Source: Flammeovirgaceae bacterium UBA2338
Lineage (GTDB): Bacteria > Bacteroidota > Bacteroidia > Cytophagales > Cyclobacteriaceae
NCBI GenBank assembly: GCA_002344795.1
Contig: DDUM01000031.1
Span: 124,001-188,000 of the forward strand
Reading direction: 5' to 3'
Length of the DNA: 64,000 bases
The position numbers were made by a program, and so were the translations under genes. This document shows positions 52,961 to 61,953 of this stretch, in pieces. The notes below the pieces were generated by a model that saw only the letters and a program-made list of their open reading frames with translations, did no database searches and was not told the DNA's origin. How positions within the stretch are numbered: the stretch's first letter is position 1; each line of letters begins with the position of its first letter.

Positions 52961-55366
52961 TTATAACTTGGCAATCAAAGACAAAACAAAATTTCTTCCT
53001 GGAGCTGAAATACCGGAGCTGTACGGCCGATACCTTTGGTCAGTTATGTTTTCTAATCCAGCACTTAAGTTTATATGTGCCGTCACTTCATACATCGCTT
53101 TTATATTCAAGGTATACCAGGATGGTGCATAATTATTTCCAGCAGCATCTTTCGCATAGATTTCGTCCTTACCCCGCTCCTCCATAGCCAAGTCTTCAAA
53201 TTTTCGCTCACCCTGATAGGCAACATAGACTTGCAAGTTTAAGTTGCTGGCTTTGTAAGAGAGTCGTGAAACCCCAAAAAGAGGTGCGGCATGTCTGGAA
53301 GGACTTGTCGTTTCGTCATCTAATTCTTCTTCGCCCCGTTGCGTATTGAGATCAGATGAAAAGCTGAACCCAGCAGGAAGTTTTACTTCGAGACCAGCTT
53401 GTATGCCATATACGTTGGCCACCGCAGCATTTTGAATTGCCTGCACTTGGCTTAGGGAGCCATCATACATGACACTGTCTTGTCCATTGAGCAGAAAATT
53501 TCTTCGAACCATCGCATTGTGTAAAACGGTATAATACCCTGAGATGTCCAGCTTCACAGCCTCACCCAATACTTTTAAAAAACTCAAATCGAGGCTATAG
53601 GCATTCTCAGCTTTTAGATTTGGATTGGGCACAGTTACGGCACCGGGCTCAGAGTCAAATACCTTTCCTATATCATCCACATTTGGAGAGCGGAATGCAG
53701 TGCCAAAATTAGTGCTGACTACCCAGGTGTCAGTAGGGCGGTAGACAGCTCCGATGCTTCCGGTAACCGAGCCATTATTGATGTGGGCTGCACTAAAGGG
53801 AAAGGGATAAAAAGTGTTATCAAATTGGGCATCTAATTTGAATTGATTGTAGCGAGCGCCAGCCTGTAATGTAATTTGATTGGTTAGCGCATACTCATCA
53901 TTGAGATATACCGCGGCAGAACTCCATGTGGATTGAGGGTATCGGGCTGGCCCAATTGTTTTTATCCCAGTAGAAATATCTGTCAACATACCGGTGGAGG
54001 TTATGTCGTTGAATACATACTCGATTCCATAAAATAGCGTATTTCTATGGTTAGTTGGTTTAATAAAATCAAGATTGACTGAATAGGCTTCTACCTGCTC
54101 AACGGCAGTGCTTCGGTCATTCTTGTTCAAAGACCTGTCTATCCGACTTTCCTCAAAGGACTGCTGTGCTAAACGTAAAGTCACTTTGTCGTATACGCTA
54201 TTATTGCCACTGTGCGTAATGTTTAAATTATTCATCAACCAGCTTTGCGGGCCATAATTCCATTCCGCATAACGAGCCGTTCCATTTCTCACACGGTTGT
54301 GGCGATCATATCTTCCATACGGAGATGTTTCAGAATAATGAAATCCATATTGAAAGTCCCACTTATCATTTGGTGTAAACCGGACTTTTTGCATCATATT
54401 TATTTGCGAATAGGCTGAAGGAATTTGAAGTAGCGGATCGTCTTGAGTAATTACCCTGTCTATACTGTCTTGACGCTGTACATAGTAGGGTTTTAAATAA
54501 TCTTCTGGCCCATGATTTCCCTGACGCAGGTGATCGTAATCCATTGAGCTAAGACTGGTAATCATTGCCCACTTTTTCCATCCCACATTGATGTCAAAGT
54601 GCCCGGTCTTTTCTTTGTTGGCAGATGAATAGCGGATAACGGCCTTTCCGGTAATAAGCGGATTTTCGTCTAAGGAAAACTGTGGGGTAAGGGTTTGAAA
54701 ACTCATCACACCGCCAATGGCATCACTTCCATAAATTACAGATCCGGGGCCAAAGAAGACTTCGGTGTTTTCGATTGCAAAAGGATCCAGATTGATTACG
54801 TTTTGTATGTTCCCACCTCTGAATATGGCGGTATTCATACGTACACCGTCCACAGTGTAGAGCAATCGGTTAGTGGCAAATCCTCTTATCATCGGGCTTC
54901 CTCCACCTTGCTGGCTTTTTTGAACATATACCTTTCCGGAGATACTCAATAGGTCTGCGGCAGTTTGTGGGTTCAGCAAGGCGATCTCATTGGCCGAGAT
55001 GGAAATAATCTTTGAGGGGATGTTAGTTGATGTTTGTCTCCATCGGGTTGCGGAAACAATAACTTCCTCTAGATTGAGATTGGATGGTTCCATCCATAAT
55101 TCAAACCCCTCAGAAGAAAGCTCGTTATAGCTCTTCACCAGCGTATGAAAGCCTAACATTCGTATTTCAATTTTTTCTGCTCCTTTAAAAGTTGAAATAT
55201 CCAACTGACCATTACTATTCGTAATAGCAAAGGCTTTGGGATTTTGAGAGGAAAATGTAACCAGTCCCAAAGGTTTATCTGTTCCCTGCTCTTTTATGGT
55301 TATTGTTTGCGAATAGGAGACAAGTGCAACTCCTATCACTAACCACAGTAGTATAATGTGTTTCAT
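52961..55366 (-). CDS. TonB-dependent receptor
   Basis: 801 residues. Signal peptide (ending SYSQ), then a carboxypeptidase-regulatory-like domain (to about residue 90; GLVTFSSQNPKAFAITNSNGQLDIS), the plug (about 100-220; SGKVYVQKSQQGGGSPMIRGFATNRLLYTVDGVRMNTAIFR) and a 22-strand barrel that ends in an aromatic/Leu strand (APGRNFVLSLIAKL). It imports iron siderophores, haem or another metal chelate through the outer membrane. The PepSY protein follows in the operon. No SusD partner, so not a glycan system. Confidence 0.95.
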   Translation of the reverse strand: MKHIILLWLVIGVALVSYSQTITIKEQGTDKPLGLVTFSSQNPKAFAITNSNGQLDISTFKGAEKIEIRMLGFHTLVKSYNELSSEGFELWMEPSNLNLEEVIVSATRWRQTSTNIPSKIISISANEIALLNPQTAADLLSISGKVYVQKSQQGGGSPMIRGFATNRLLYTVDGVRMNTAIFRGGNIQNVINLDPFAIENTEVFFGPGSVIYGSDAIGGVMSFQTLTPQFSLDENPLITGKAVIRYSSANKEKTGHFDINVGWKKWAMITSLSSMDYDHLRQGNHGPEDYLKPYYVQRQDSIDRVITQDDPLLQIPSAYSQINMMQKVRFTPNDKWDFQYGFHYSETSPYGRYDRHNRVRNGTARYAEWNYGPQSWLMNNLNITHSGNNSVYDKVTLRLAQQSFEESRIDRSLNKNDRSTAVEQVEAYSVNLDFIKPTNHRNTLFYGIEYVFNDITSTGMLTDISTGIKTIGPARYPQSTWSSAAVYLNDEYALTNQITLQAGARYNQFKLDAQFDNTFYPFPFSAAHINNGSVTGSIGAVYRPTDTWVVSTNFGTAFRSPNVDDIGKVFDSEPGAVTVPNPNLKAENAYSLDLSFLKVLGEAVKLDISGYYTVLHNAMVRRNFLLNGQDSVMYDGSLSQVQAIQNAAVANVYGIQAGLEVKLPAGFSFSSDLNTQRGEEELDDETTSPSRHAAPLFGVSRLSYKASNLNLQVYVAYQGERKFEDLAMEERGKDEIYAKDAAGNNYAPSWYTLNIKAMYEVTAHINLSAGLENITDQRYRPYSSGISAPGRNFVLSLIAKL

Positions 55367-55570
55367 GTAAATGAAAGTTTTGAACGCGAAAATGAGTGTA
55401 AGCGAAACCCTATGAAATCAACTAAGAACAAATGCTTTGTCTGTTATCATCCATGCCACAGCGTAGAGAAACGCCTAAAAACACACAATTTTCTTTTAAT
55501 AAATCTTAAATACTTTCTGTTATGTATAGCGTACAATTCCTGAAGATTGATTCAGGACGGGAAGAGAAAC

Positions 55571-56077
55571 TTAGAATCGGGGTGGGGGAGACTCGACCGA
55601 TAAATACAGAGTCAATAGGCTTGATTGATAGCGATCAAATGATTGGATCTTGTTCGATAAAACCGGCAGCGTCAATTGAAGTGGGGATAAATAAGTCAGA
55701 TTAAAAAAACTTAACAACTGAGAGGGAACGGGTTTTTTATCTTCGTTAGAAGAGTTGACAATATTAGTTATGAAACTGATGAGATCATCTTCGTCCTTAT
55801 CATGCCGCGCGAATAGTATGACTTTTCCGTCTTCAAATTTTGGCGCGCTGTGATCATACATCTTGCCATCAATTTTCACCTCAAAGTCATTCACTTTTAT
55901 TTTTTGATACTCTTCAAGAGTAAAAACAAAGGTTTCAAATTCTTCATTTGGCAAATATCCAATAGATTCCCGCATCTCCTGTCGAATTTGCGCTTGCCTT
56001 ATTACAAAGTAGACATAGAACCCAATGAGGTGGGTCAGGAGTACGGTGAGGACTACAATGGAAACGGCCTTTTTCAC
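55571..56077 (-). CDS. Small single-pass membrane protein with triple-proline tail, unknown
   Basis: 168 residues, GTG start. An N-terminal transmembrane helix (VSIVVLTVLLTHLIGFYVYFVI) is followed by an extracytoplasmic part (VFTLEEYQKIKVNDFEVKIDG, YDHSAPKFEDGKVILFARHDKDED) and the tail SVESPPPRF. The C-terminal tail and small size recall small genes found upstream of metal-related TonB receptors in this phylum, and this gene lies upstream of one (about 200 bases). The small protein at 5273-5620 has the related tail SSPPPKR. Function unknown. Confidence 0.65.
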   Translation of the reverse strand: MKKAVSIVVLTVLLTHLIGFYVYFVIRQAQIRQEMRESIGYLPNEEFETFVFTLEEYQKIKVNDFEVKIDGKMYDHSAPKFEDGKVILFARHDKDEDDLISFITNIVNSSNEDKKPVPSQLLSFFNLTYLSPLQLTLPVLSNKIQSFDRYQSSLLTLYLSVESPPPRF

Positions 56078-56137
56078 GAGGTCTAAAATTACGGAAAAGG
56101 GACAAGGCGCTGGGCAAAAATTACAAGAATGGATAAA

Positions 56138-56166
56138 GTCGTCCGGTTGTGGAATAACCGGACGAC
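56138..56166 (-). terminator. Terminator of the amidohydrolase gene
   Basis: Perfect 11-bp stem GTCGTCCGGTT (56138-56148) with AACCGGACGAC (56156-56166), 7-base loop. On the minus strand it follows the stop at 56183 and is followed by TTTATCC. Confidence 0.8.
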
Positions 56167-56182
56167 TGGCTGCTTATTGAGC

Positions 56183-59100
56183 TTAACGCTTTAATCCTGG
56201 AATACCCTCTGGTTTGGCTTGTTCATTGCCAAAAGAAGGTGCCTTGCGTACGTTGGGGTATACTTCGTCCAAAGTATTGCCATCGTACAACCTGCCATTT
56301 TTCATCACCTGATAGATGGTATTGGTATTGCGGATGTTCTCCAGGGGGTTTTTATCGAGTATGACCAAATCCGCAAGTTTGCCAGACTCAATGCTTCCCA
56401 AATCGCCATCTAACCCCAGCGCAGTGGCGCCTAAGACAGTGGCTACTTTTAGTGCGTCATGGTTGTTCATCCCCCCTGAAGCGATACTCCAAACTTCCCA
56501 GTGATAACCAAGACCCTGCAACTGGCCGTGTGAACCTACCCCCACCAGTCCGCCTGCCTTTACAACATCATTCACAAACTTTGCGTGGTCTTCAAACACA
56601 TGCTCTTCATCCATAAACCATCCTGGTCTTCTTCTTGATTTTTGATCCAACTCACTTTTGGCAGTGAAGTGGTTAAGCTTGGGATCACTATTCACTTTTT
56701 CAGTTGAGTAATAATAGTTTTCTGCCCAGGGGCCTCCATAAGACACCAGTAGTGTGGGGGTGTAGGCCATTTTTGATTTGGCCACTGCCTGTGCAAAATC
56801 GTTATACAGTGGATAAATAGGGAAGGAGTGTTCATGTCCTGGATAACCATCGATGAGATTGGTCATATTTAGTTTAAAATCTAATCCTCCTTCTGTTGTC
56901 GGCATCAGTTTTTCCTCTTTAGCCGCTTGTATAATCCACTGGCGGTGCTGGCGGTTGCCAGTGAGGTACATCTTGATGGTTTTAGTGTTGTAATATTCTG
57001 AATATTGCTTCAAAATATCTCTGGCCTGTTCGTAGCTCTTTAAGTTATACGCCCAGAAACCAACACCAGGACCTGTGCTGTAGATACGGGGTCCCACCAT
57101 TTCACCGGCTTCTACCATATCTCCATAGGTGATTACATCGGAAGAAGCTGTCTGTGGATCACGAGTGGTAGTAACACCATATGCAAGATTGGCGGCATAC
57201 ATCCATACCTGCGACTTGTGAATTCCCCATGTAGGCCACATGTGAGCATGGGTATCTACAAAACCGGGGACAACTGTTTTTCCATTCAGGTCTATTTTTT
57301 TTGTTGATCCGTCAACGGAAATGGATCCAGCAGTACCTACTTGCCTGATCCGGGCATTTTCAATTAACACATCACCTTTTTCTATTATCTCATTCCCTTT
57401 CATTGTTACAATTCGGGCATTCTGAAGAAGCACTTTGCCCGAGGGAATATCTCTTTGTGCTTTTACTTTGATGCGAAGCTCAGCCGGTTTATAACTTTCA
57501 TCTTTGCCCTTTTCTTTATCCCCATCTGTTTTTTCGTCCTCTTTCTTACCCTCTTCTTCTTTCTTTTTCTTTTCCTCTTCTGCTTTCTTTTTCTTTATTT
57601 CCAATTCTTTGGCTTCAGCTGAATCGATATCGTAAGTGAACAAAGCATTTCCGAGTGTGAAGTAAACTACTTTACCGTTGGGATTCCAGCTTGCAAACTC
57701 ACCACCAAGGCTGGTTAGTTTACGGGAAGGGAATTGCGCTTTGTCAGCATCAGCAACTGAAATTTTAGGAGTCTCACCTCCTGTTTTAGGTATTTCCACC
57801 ACGTATATTTCATTATTGATTTGCGCGAGTGCCTTGTCTCCCATTGGAGCCATTCTAATCAGTGCTGCATTGGAAGGTTCTTTCTTGGGTTCCTGTGCTG
57901 TCTCTTTTAGCATACAGCTGTTTTCTTCCAACATCGAACCGTAGGTAGTGATACCTGTTATCTTAACGTGTTCTTTTTGATCAGATCCATCCCAACGAAT
58001 GGAGACCAAACCTTCTTTACCACTGTAGAGATATATTCTGTCATTATTTTTTGCAAAGTGAGGCGTGCTTCTATTGCGTGCATGATCAATAAAATTAGCG
58101 GCTCCACCATCACCAGAAATCCACATGATTTTATCCTGACCATTGATGAAAAACGGATCGGAATTATCTATAAGTACCTGTGCAGAACCTCTCATAAAAA
58201 CAATCCTGTTTGAATTCAATGACCAGGTGGGTTCTGTATATAGGCCAGCTTCTGTTGTAAGCCGAACGGGTCTTGCAGCTTTCGATTTGTAGTTGAGTTT
58301 ATAAATATGTCCGGCTTCGTTGTTTTCCCAGGTTACCCAGGCAAGTTGTGATCCATCTGCATTCCATGCCGGTTGTGCTTCAGTAAAATTAAAATTAGAA
58401 ACCCGCTTGGGTGTTCCATCGGGTAAAGCCATTGTGTACAAACGATTGAGTGCAGTAAAGGCAATTTGCTTTCCATCCGGAGAGATTGCAGCATCCCTTA
58501 TTTGTGTGACAATCATTTCTTTTTCGTCACTTATCGGATATTTAAATTCAACTGCCGGGCCTAGTAAAAACTCAGTCTCAACCTCGAAAGGGATGTTGGT
58601 GGCATTACCTCCTGCCACAGGGATACTATAAAACTTACCACCATAGGAAGCAATGACGCTTTTACTGTCGGGAGTAAAAGACATGGCAGGCAGAACACCC
58701 AGGGCAGCAATTGATTCTTGCTCATCGTGCTGAACAGGGTATGCAAGCCACTTCTCCGCACCCGATTCTAAATTTCTCAACATCAAACCCGTTTGATCGT
58801 TGTAGCGAGAGCCATACACCAGCCATTTTCCGTCAGGGGAAAGTGTTGGACTGAAAGCTGATCCGTATTGTTGCGTTTTGGTTTCAAACTCACCATTATC
58901 GCGGTCATAAACAGCCAACTGATATTGTGGAAATTGTGCATTGTAATTCCATGCATTCGTTCTTCGGGCAAACCAGATGTAACGGCCATCAGGCCCGAAT
59001 GCAGGCTCTACCATTTTTAAGTTGTCGGGCTTGTCAACAAGTTGTGCCCCACTTCCGCCATCTTTATGGAACAACCAGAGTTTTAGATTTCGTGTGCCTC

Positions 59101-59578
59101 GGGAACCGACTACATAGTTTCCGTCTGGTGTCCATTCTGCGGACTGATAATGATCCGTATTGCCTGTGGTTACTTGCAAGGAATCTTTTTTGTCCAGTGA
59201 GAACCACCAGATGTTTTCTCCACCACTTCTGTCGGAGATGAACAAAATTTTCTTTCCATCGGGACTGAATTTGGGATGAGAATCAAAAGCCATCCCTGAT
59301 GTAAATTGAGTGGCCTTTCCTCCCGCCATGGGCATTGTAAAGATGTCCCCCAGGAAATCAAATGCGATGGTCTTTCCGTCCGGACTTACATCCAAAGACA
59401 TCCAGGTGCCTTCATTGGTTTTAATGGGAATTTTTCTTCCTGCCTCGAGAGGTAAATCCTTTTTCGATTTCTTTTTAAGGCTATCGGATTTCGACTTTTC
59501 AGTGTCCTGAGCACTTACAAAAGTTGTCGCTAGAAGAGCAATGCAAAAGCATGCATGTAGAACTATTCTTTTAATCAT
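56183..59578 (-). CDS. Beta-propeller (PD40/TolB-like) fused to amidohydrolase, exported
   Basis: 1131 residues. Signal peptide (ending VSAQ), then a TolB/DPP-IV-type propeller (about 40-640) made of PD40 repeats (DVSPDGKTIAFDFLGDIF, HPKFSPDGKKILFISDRSGGEN, QPAWNADGSQLAWVTWEN). A very Lys/Glu-rich linker (about 650-690; EIKKKKAEEEKKKKEEEGK) leads into an amidohydrolase domain (about 710-1110) with the metal motif VDTHAHMWP, YPGHEHSFP and GVGSHGQLQG, closing with GKLADLVILDKNPLENI. Likely a secreted imidazolonepropionase/peptidase-like hydrolase; substrate unknown. The three-part layout is typical of large Bacteroidota proteins. Alone in its transcript. Confidence 0.9.
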   Translation of the reverse strand: MIKRIVLHACFCIALLATTFVSAQDTEKSKSDSLKKKSKKDLPLEAGRKIPIKTNEGTWMSLDVSPDGKTIAFDFLGDIFTMPMAGGKATQFTSGMAFDSHPKFSPDGKKILFISDRSGGENIWWFSLDKKDSLQVTTGNTDHYQSAEWTPDGNYVVGSRGTRNLKLWLFHKDGGSGAQLVDKPDNLKMVEPAFGPDGRYIWFARRTNAWNYNAQFPQYQLAVYDRDNGEFETKTQQYGSAFSPTLSPDGKWLVYGSRYNDQTGLMLRNLESGAEKWLAYPVQHDEQESIAALGVLPAMSFTPDSKSVIASYGGKFYSIPVAGGNATNIPFEVETEFLLGPAVEFKYPISDEKEMIVTQIRDAAISPDGKQIAFTALNRLYTMALPDGTPKRVSNFNFTEAQPAWNADGSQLAWVTWENNEAGHIYKLNYKSKAARPVRLTTEAGLYTEPTWSLNSNRIVFMRGSAQVLIDNSDPFFINGQDKIMWISGDGGAANFIDHARNRSTPHFAKNNDRIYLYSGKEGLVSIRWDGSDQKEHVKITGITTYGSMLEENSCMLKETAQEPKKEPSNAALIRMAPMGDKALAQINNEIYVVEIPKTGGETPKISVADADKAQFPSRKLTSLGGEFASWNPNGKVVYFTLGNALFTYDIDSAEAKELEIKKKKAEEEKKKKEEEGKKEDEKTDGDKEKGKDESYKPAELRIKVKAQRDIPSGKVLLQNARIVTMKGNEIIEKGDVLIENARIRQVGTAGSISVDGSTKKIDLNGKTVVPGFVDTHAHMWPTWGIHKSQVWMYAANLAYGVTTTRDPQTASSDVITYGDMVEAGEMVGPRIYSTGPGVGFWAYNLKSYEQARDILKQYSEYYNTKTIKMYLTGNRQHRQWIIQAAKEEKLMPTTEGGLDFKLNMTNLIDGYPGHEHSFPIYPLYNDFAQAVAKSKMAYTPTLLVSYGGPWAENYYYSTEKVNSDPKLNHFTAKSELDQKSRRRPGWFMDEEHVFEDHAKFVNDVVKAGGLVGVGSHGQLQGLGYHWEVWSIASGGMNNHDALKVATVLGATALGLDGDLGSIESGKLADLVILDKNPLENIRNTNTIYQVMKNGRLYDGNTLDEVYPNVRKAPSFGNEQAKPEGIPGLKR

Positions 59579-59667
59579 ATTTAAAATGTTTTGGGGTATC
59601 GAATATAGGGGTTCGTTGCTAAAGTAAATACCTTTGATGGATTGTAAACTCTTATTTTTTATTCGGA

Positions 59668-60462
59668 ATGAAACAAATTGTCGGACTTTTCTTTCTTATC
59701 TGCATACAGGTGACCGCCAGCGCACAAATTCTAAAGGTAGACAAGGGAAGTCTATTGTTGGATTCCTCCAGTGTGTTGATTGGGAAAATGGGGTTGAACT
59801 TTAATATTCATAACAGAAGTGCAACATCTGAAGAGGAAATTGTTTTTGTAGGCCTGAACGGCACTACTGATATCGTATACCTAAGTGATCAACACGCATA
59901 TATCTCCATTAATAATATTCACTATTTCAAATCTACAGGTGGGCCATTGAGCAGTAACGGGTACTCTCATTTCAGGGTAAATCTGTTGAGGAAAAAAAAA
60001 TTGAGTTATGAAGGATTTGTACAAGTGCAATACGATGACGGTCGAAATATGCCTTTTCGTCTTTTGGGTGGAGGCGGATTCCGAATTAACTTAATTGAAA
60101 CAAAAAAGACCAGCGTCAATTTAGGGGTGGGCGGAATGCGGGAGAGAGAAAACTGGAAAATGACCAATGAAGAGAGGTCAATCATAGAGAAGGGCATGTG
60201 GAAAACTTCTGATTACATTGGTATCAATACGGAATTCAACGATATCGTAAGTTTTTATCTCATCGCTTACTATCAGGGAGGATGGGACAGTGACGCCAGT
60301 GTTTTTCGAAACAGAATTAGTGGAGACTTTCAATTTTCCATAAAGGTGACGGATAAGCTGTCGTTTGTAACCAACTTCACCAGCCAATATGAGGACAAGC
60401 CCATTATCCCGATTAAGAAAATGGTATACACGCTAACGAATGGAATCAGCTGGAACTTTTAA
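59668..60462 (+). CDS. DUF481-like outer-membrane barrel protein
   Basis: 264 residues with a signal peptide (MKQIVGLFFLICIQVTASAQ). Many amphipathic strands follow (SYEGFVQVQYDDGRNMPFRL, TKKTSVNLGVGGMRER, YIGINTEFNDIVSFYLIAYYQ, ISGDFQFSIKVTDKLSFVTNF), ending in an aromatic residue (GISWNF), as expected of the DUF481 barrels seen in salt-induced outer-membrane proteins. Function not known. Its TAA is shared as TTAA with the convergent anti-sigma gene. Confidence 0.8.
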   Translation: MKQIVGLFFLICIQVTASAQILKVDKGSLLLDSSSVLIGKMGLNFNIHNRSATSEEEIVFVGLNGTTDIVYLSDQHAYISINNIHYFKSTGGPLSSNGYSHFRVNLLRKKKLSYEGFVQVQYDDGRNMPFRLLGGGGFRINLIETKKTSVNLGVGGMRERENWKMTNEERSIIEKGMWKTSDYIGINTEFNDIVSFYLIAYYQGGWDSDASVFRNRISGDFQFSIKVTDKLSFVTNFTSQYEDKPIIPIKKMVYTLTNGISWNF

Positions 60463-60854
60463 ACAGTGCTTTTATGTGGCAATACTTTTCTTTCAATCCA
60501 TTGAAAGAGGCCAATCAGAAAGATCGCAAAAACCAAAAGGCCTCCATAGTTGCCAATGAATTTAAATGCGCCAGAGTTGAGTTTGAATCCTGTTAGTAAC
60601 ATGGTGAAAATGGCAACGGACATCAGAACAAAAATACCAGCTCCTAACCAGATGAAGTCTCTTTTATAAGCACGCTGCTCAGCAGTTTTAATAATGCTAT
60701 TTATAATTCTGTCGGAGAAGTGAGGGTGTAGCTGAGTTTCAGGTTCCTTCTTGATCGCATCAAATACAATGCGGTAGGCTTGATTGTCCAAATTCGCTGG
60801 ATCAAATTTCCCTTGCTCAATTGATTCCTGAAGTTTTTCGTCCGTATTTTTCAT
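60459..60854 (-). CDS. Two-pass membrane protein, probable anti-sigma partner
   Basis: 131 residues. A soluble helical N-terminal half of about 60 residues (DEKLQESIEQGKFDPANLDNQAYR, FSDRIINSIIKTAEQR) is followed by two transmembrane helices (IWLGAGIFVLMSVAIFTMLL and GGLLVFAIFLIGLFQWI). Its start overlaps the stop of an ECF sigma factor gene by four bases, and this layout is that of a membrane anti-sigma factor holding the sigma factor, although no known anti-sigma domain can be named. Confidence 0.75.
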   Translation of the reverse strand: MKNTDEKLQESIEQGKFDPANLDNQAYRIVFDAIKKEPETQLHPHFSDRIINSIIKTAEQRAYKRDFIWLGAGIFVLMSVAIFTMLLTGFKLNSGAFKFIGNYGGLLVFAIFLIGLFQWIERKVLPHKSTV

Positions 60855-61414
60855 CTCAATTCTTCCGTACCAAGGTACTTCTTTACTTTTTCCTTTAATA
60901 GATTCCGCGCCCTGAACAGATAATTTTTTACTGTTCCCTCAGGCATGTCGGTAATTTTCCCAATTTCCTGATAACTCATTCCGTCTACATGATACATCGT
61001 TAAAACTGAACGGTAATGAACGGGAAGTTGATTAATGTATACCAATACATGTTCTTCGAGGTCTTTGTCTGCCAATTCTTCTTCCAGATTGTCATCCGCA
61101 ATAAATTGCTCTTTAAAGTCTTCCCATTCTCCCGGTTCATCAATCGGTATTTTCTTTTTCCTTATGTGATTAATAGCGTGGCGATAGGCAATCGTGGCTA
61201 TCCATGTGGATAATTTGGATTGAAAATTAAATCCTTTCAATTTATCATAAACCTTCAAAAAAACATCCTGACAAAGCTCCTCCCTGTCTTCTGTGTTTTT
61301 TACGATCCTACCCACCATATGGGCCACAAGTCTCTCATGCTGCTTGATAAGCCGCCTGAAAGACTCCATATCTCCCTCTATTATTCTAGAGATAAGGGCC
61401 TCATCTTCTACCAT
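60851..61414 (-). CDS. ECF RNA polymerase sigma factor
   Basis: About 187 residues. Region 2: MESFRRLIKQHERLVAHMV, EDREELCQDVFLKVYDKL, FQSKLSTWIATIAYRHAINHIRKKK. Region 4: LPVHYRSVLTMYHVDGMSYQEIGKI, MPEGTVKNYLFRARNLLKEK. I chose ATG 61414 (MVEDEALISRI); a GTG at 61429 would add five residues. Overlaps the membrane anti-sigma gene by four bases and is divergent from the small membrane protein and ABC permease, which may be targets (inference). Confidence 0.93.
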   Translation of the reverse strand: MVEDEALISRIIEGDMESFRRLIKQHERLVAHMVGRIVKNTEDREELCQDVFLKVYDKLKGFNFQSKLSTWIATIAYRHAINHIRKKKIPIDEPGEWEDFKEQFIADDNLEEELADKDLEEHVLVYINQLPVHYRSVLTMYHVDGMSYQEIGKITDMPEGTVKNYLFRARNLLKEKVKKYLGTEELR

Positions 61415-61575
61415 TGGACTGTTAGACACGGGATTCCAATGTAGGGTTGCAGTAGATCCTCATTCAATGCGTATACGTACTTTTTTAGAAAATAATCGCA
61501 TTCACTGCAACATTTGGCAAGGCTACCTGTGTCTTATCCCCTGACACTGAATAACGATAATTAAAAAGAATAATC

Positions 61576-61929
61576 ATGAATGAGAATTTGACAGAAGTAC
61601 TTATGCCCTTGGCAATTTTTGGTGGCTTCGGCACGTCACTTTATTTTTTTGTGAAAGTGCTTACAGAATACATTTTGAAAAAGAAGATGATTGAAAAGGG
61701 GTATGTCAATGAAGATACTCAAGCAATCTTCAAAAGACATGCCGATGAAAATAAATATGGAGCGCTGAAATGGGGACTGATTATTTTCTTCGCAGGATTG
61801 GCACTTATTATTATGGAGTTTATTCCTACCAGCCCAGAATCTCCATTGCCCTATGGATTACTGGCTTTCTTTATTTCGCTTGGCTTCTTGATTTACTATT
61901 TCATAGTGAAGAAGGAATCCGATAAATAA
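61576..61929 (+). CDS. DUF6249-like small membrane protein
   Basis: 117 residues, three hydrophobic helices (TEVLMPLAIFGGFGTSLYFFVKVL, GALKWGLIIFFAGLALIIMEFI, LPYGLLAFFISLGFLIYYFIV) separated by a charged cytoplasmic or extracytoplasmic loop (KKMIEKGYVNEDTQAIFKRHADE). Matches the small DUF6249-type proteins of this phylum that lie beside ECF sigma genes. Function unknown. Precedes the FtsX-like permease by 24 bases, so the pair may be one transcript. Confidence 0.75.
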   Translation: MNENLTEVLMPLAIFGGFGTSLYFFVKVLTEYILKKKMIEKGYVNEDTQAIFKRHADENKYGALKWGLIIFFAGLALIIMEFIPTSPESPLPYGLLAFFISLGFLIYYFIVKKESDK

Positions 61930-61953
61930 TTTTTCACTTTTTATTCTTTTCTC

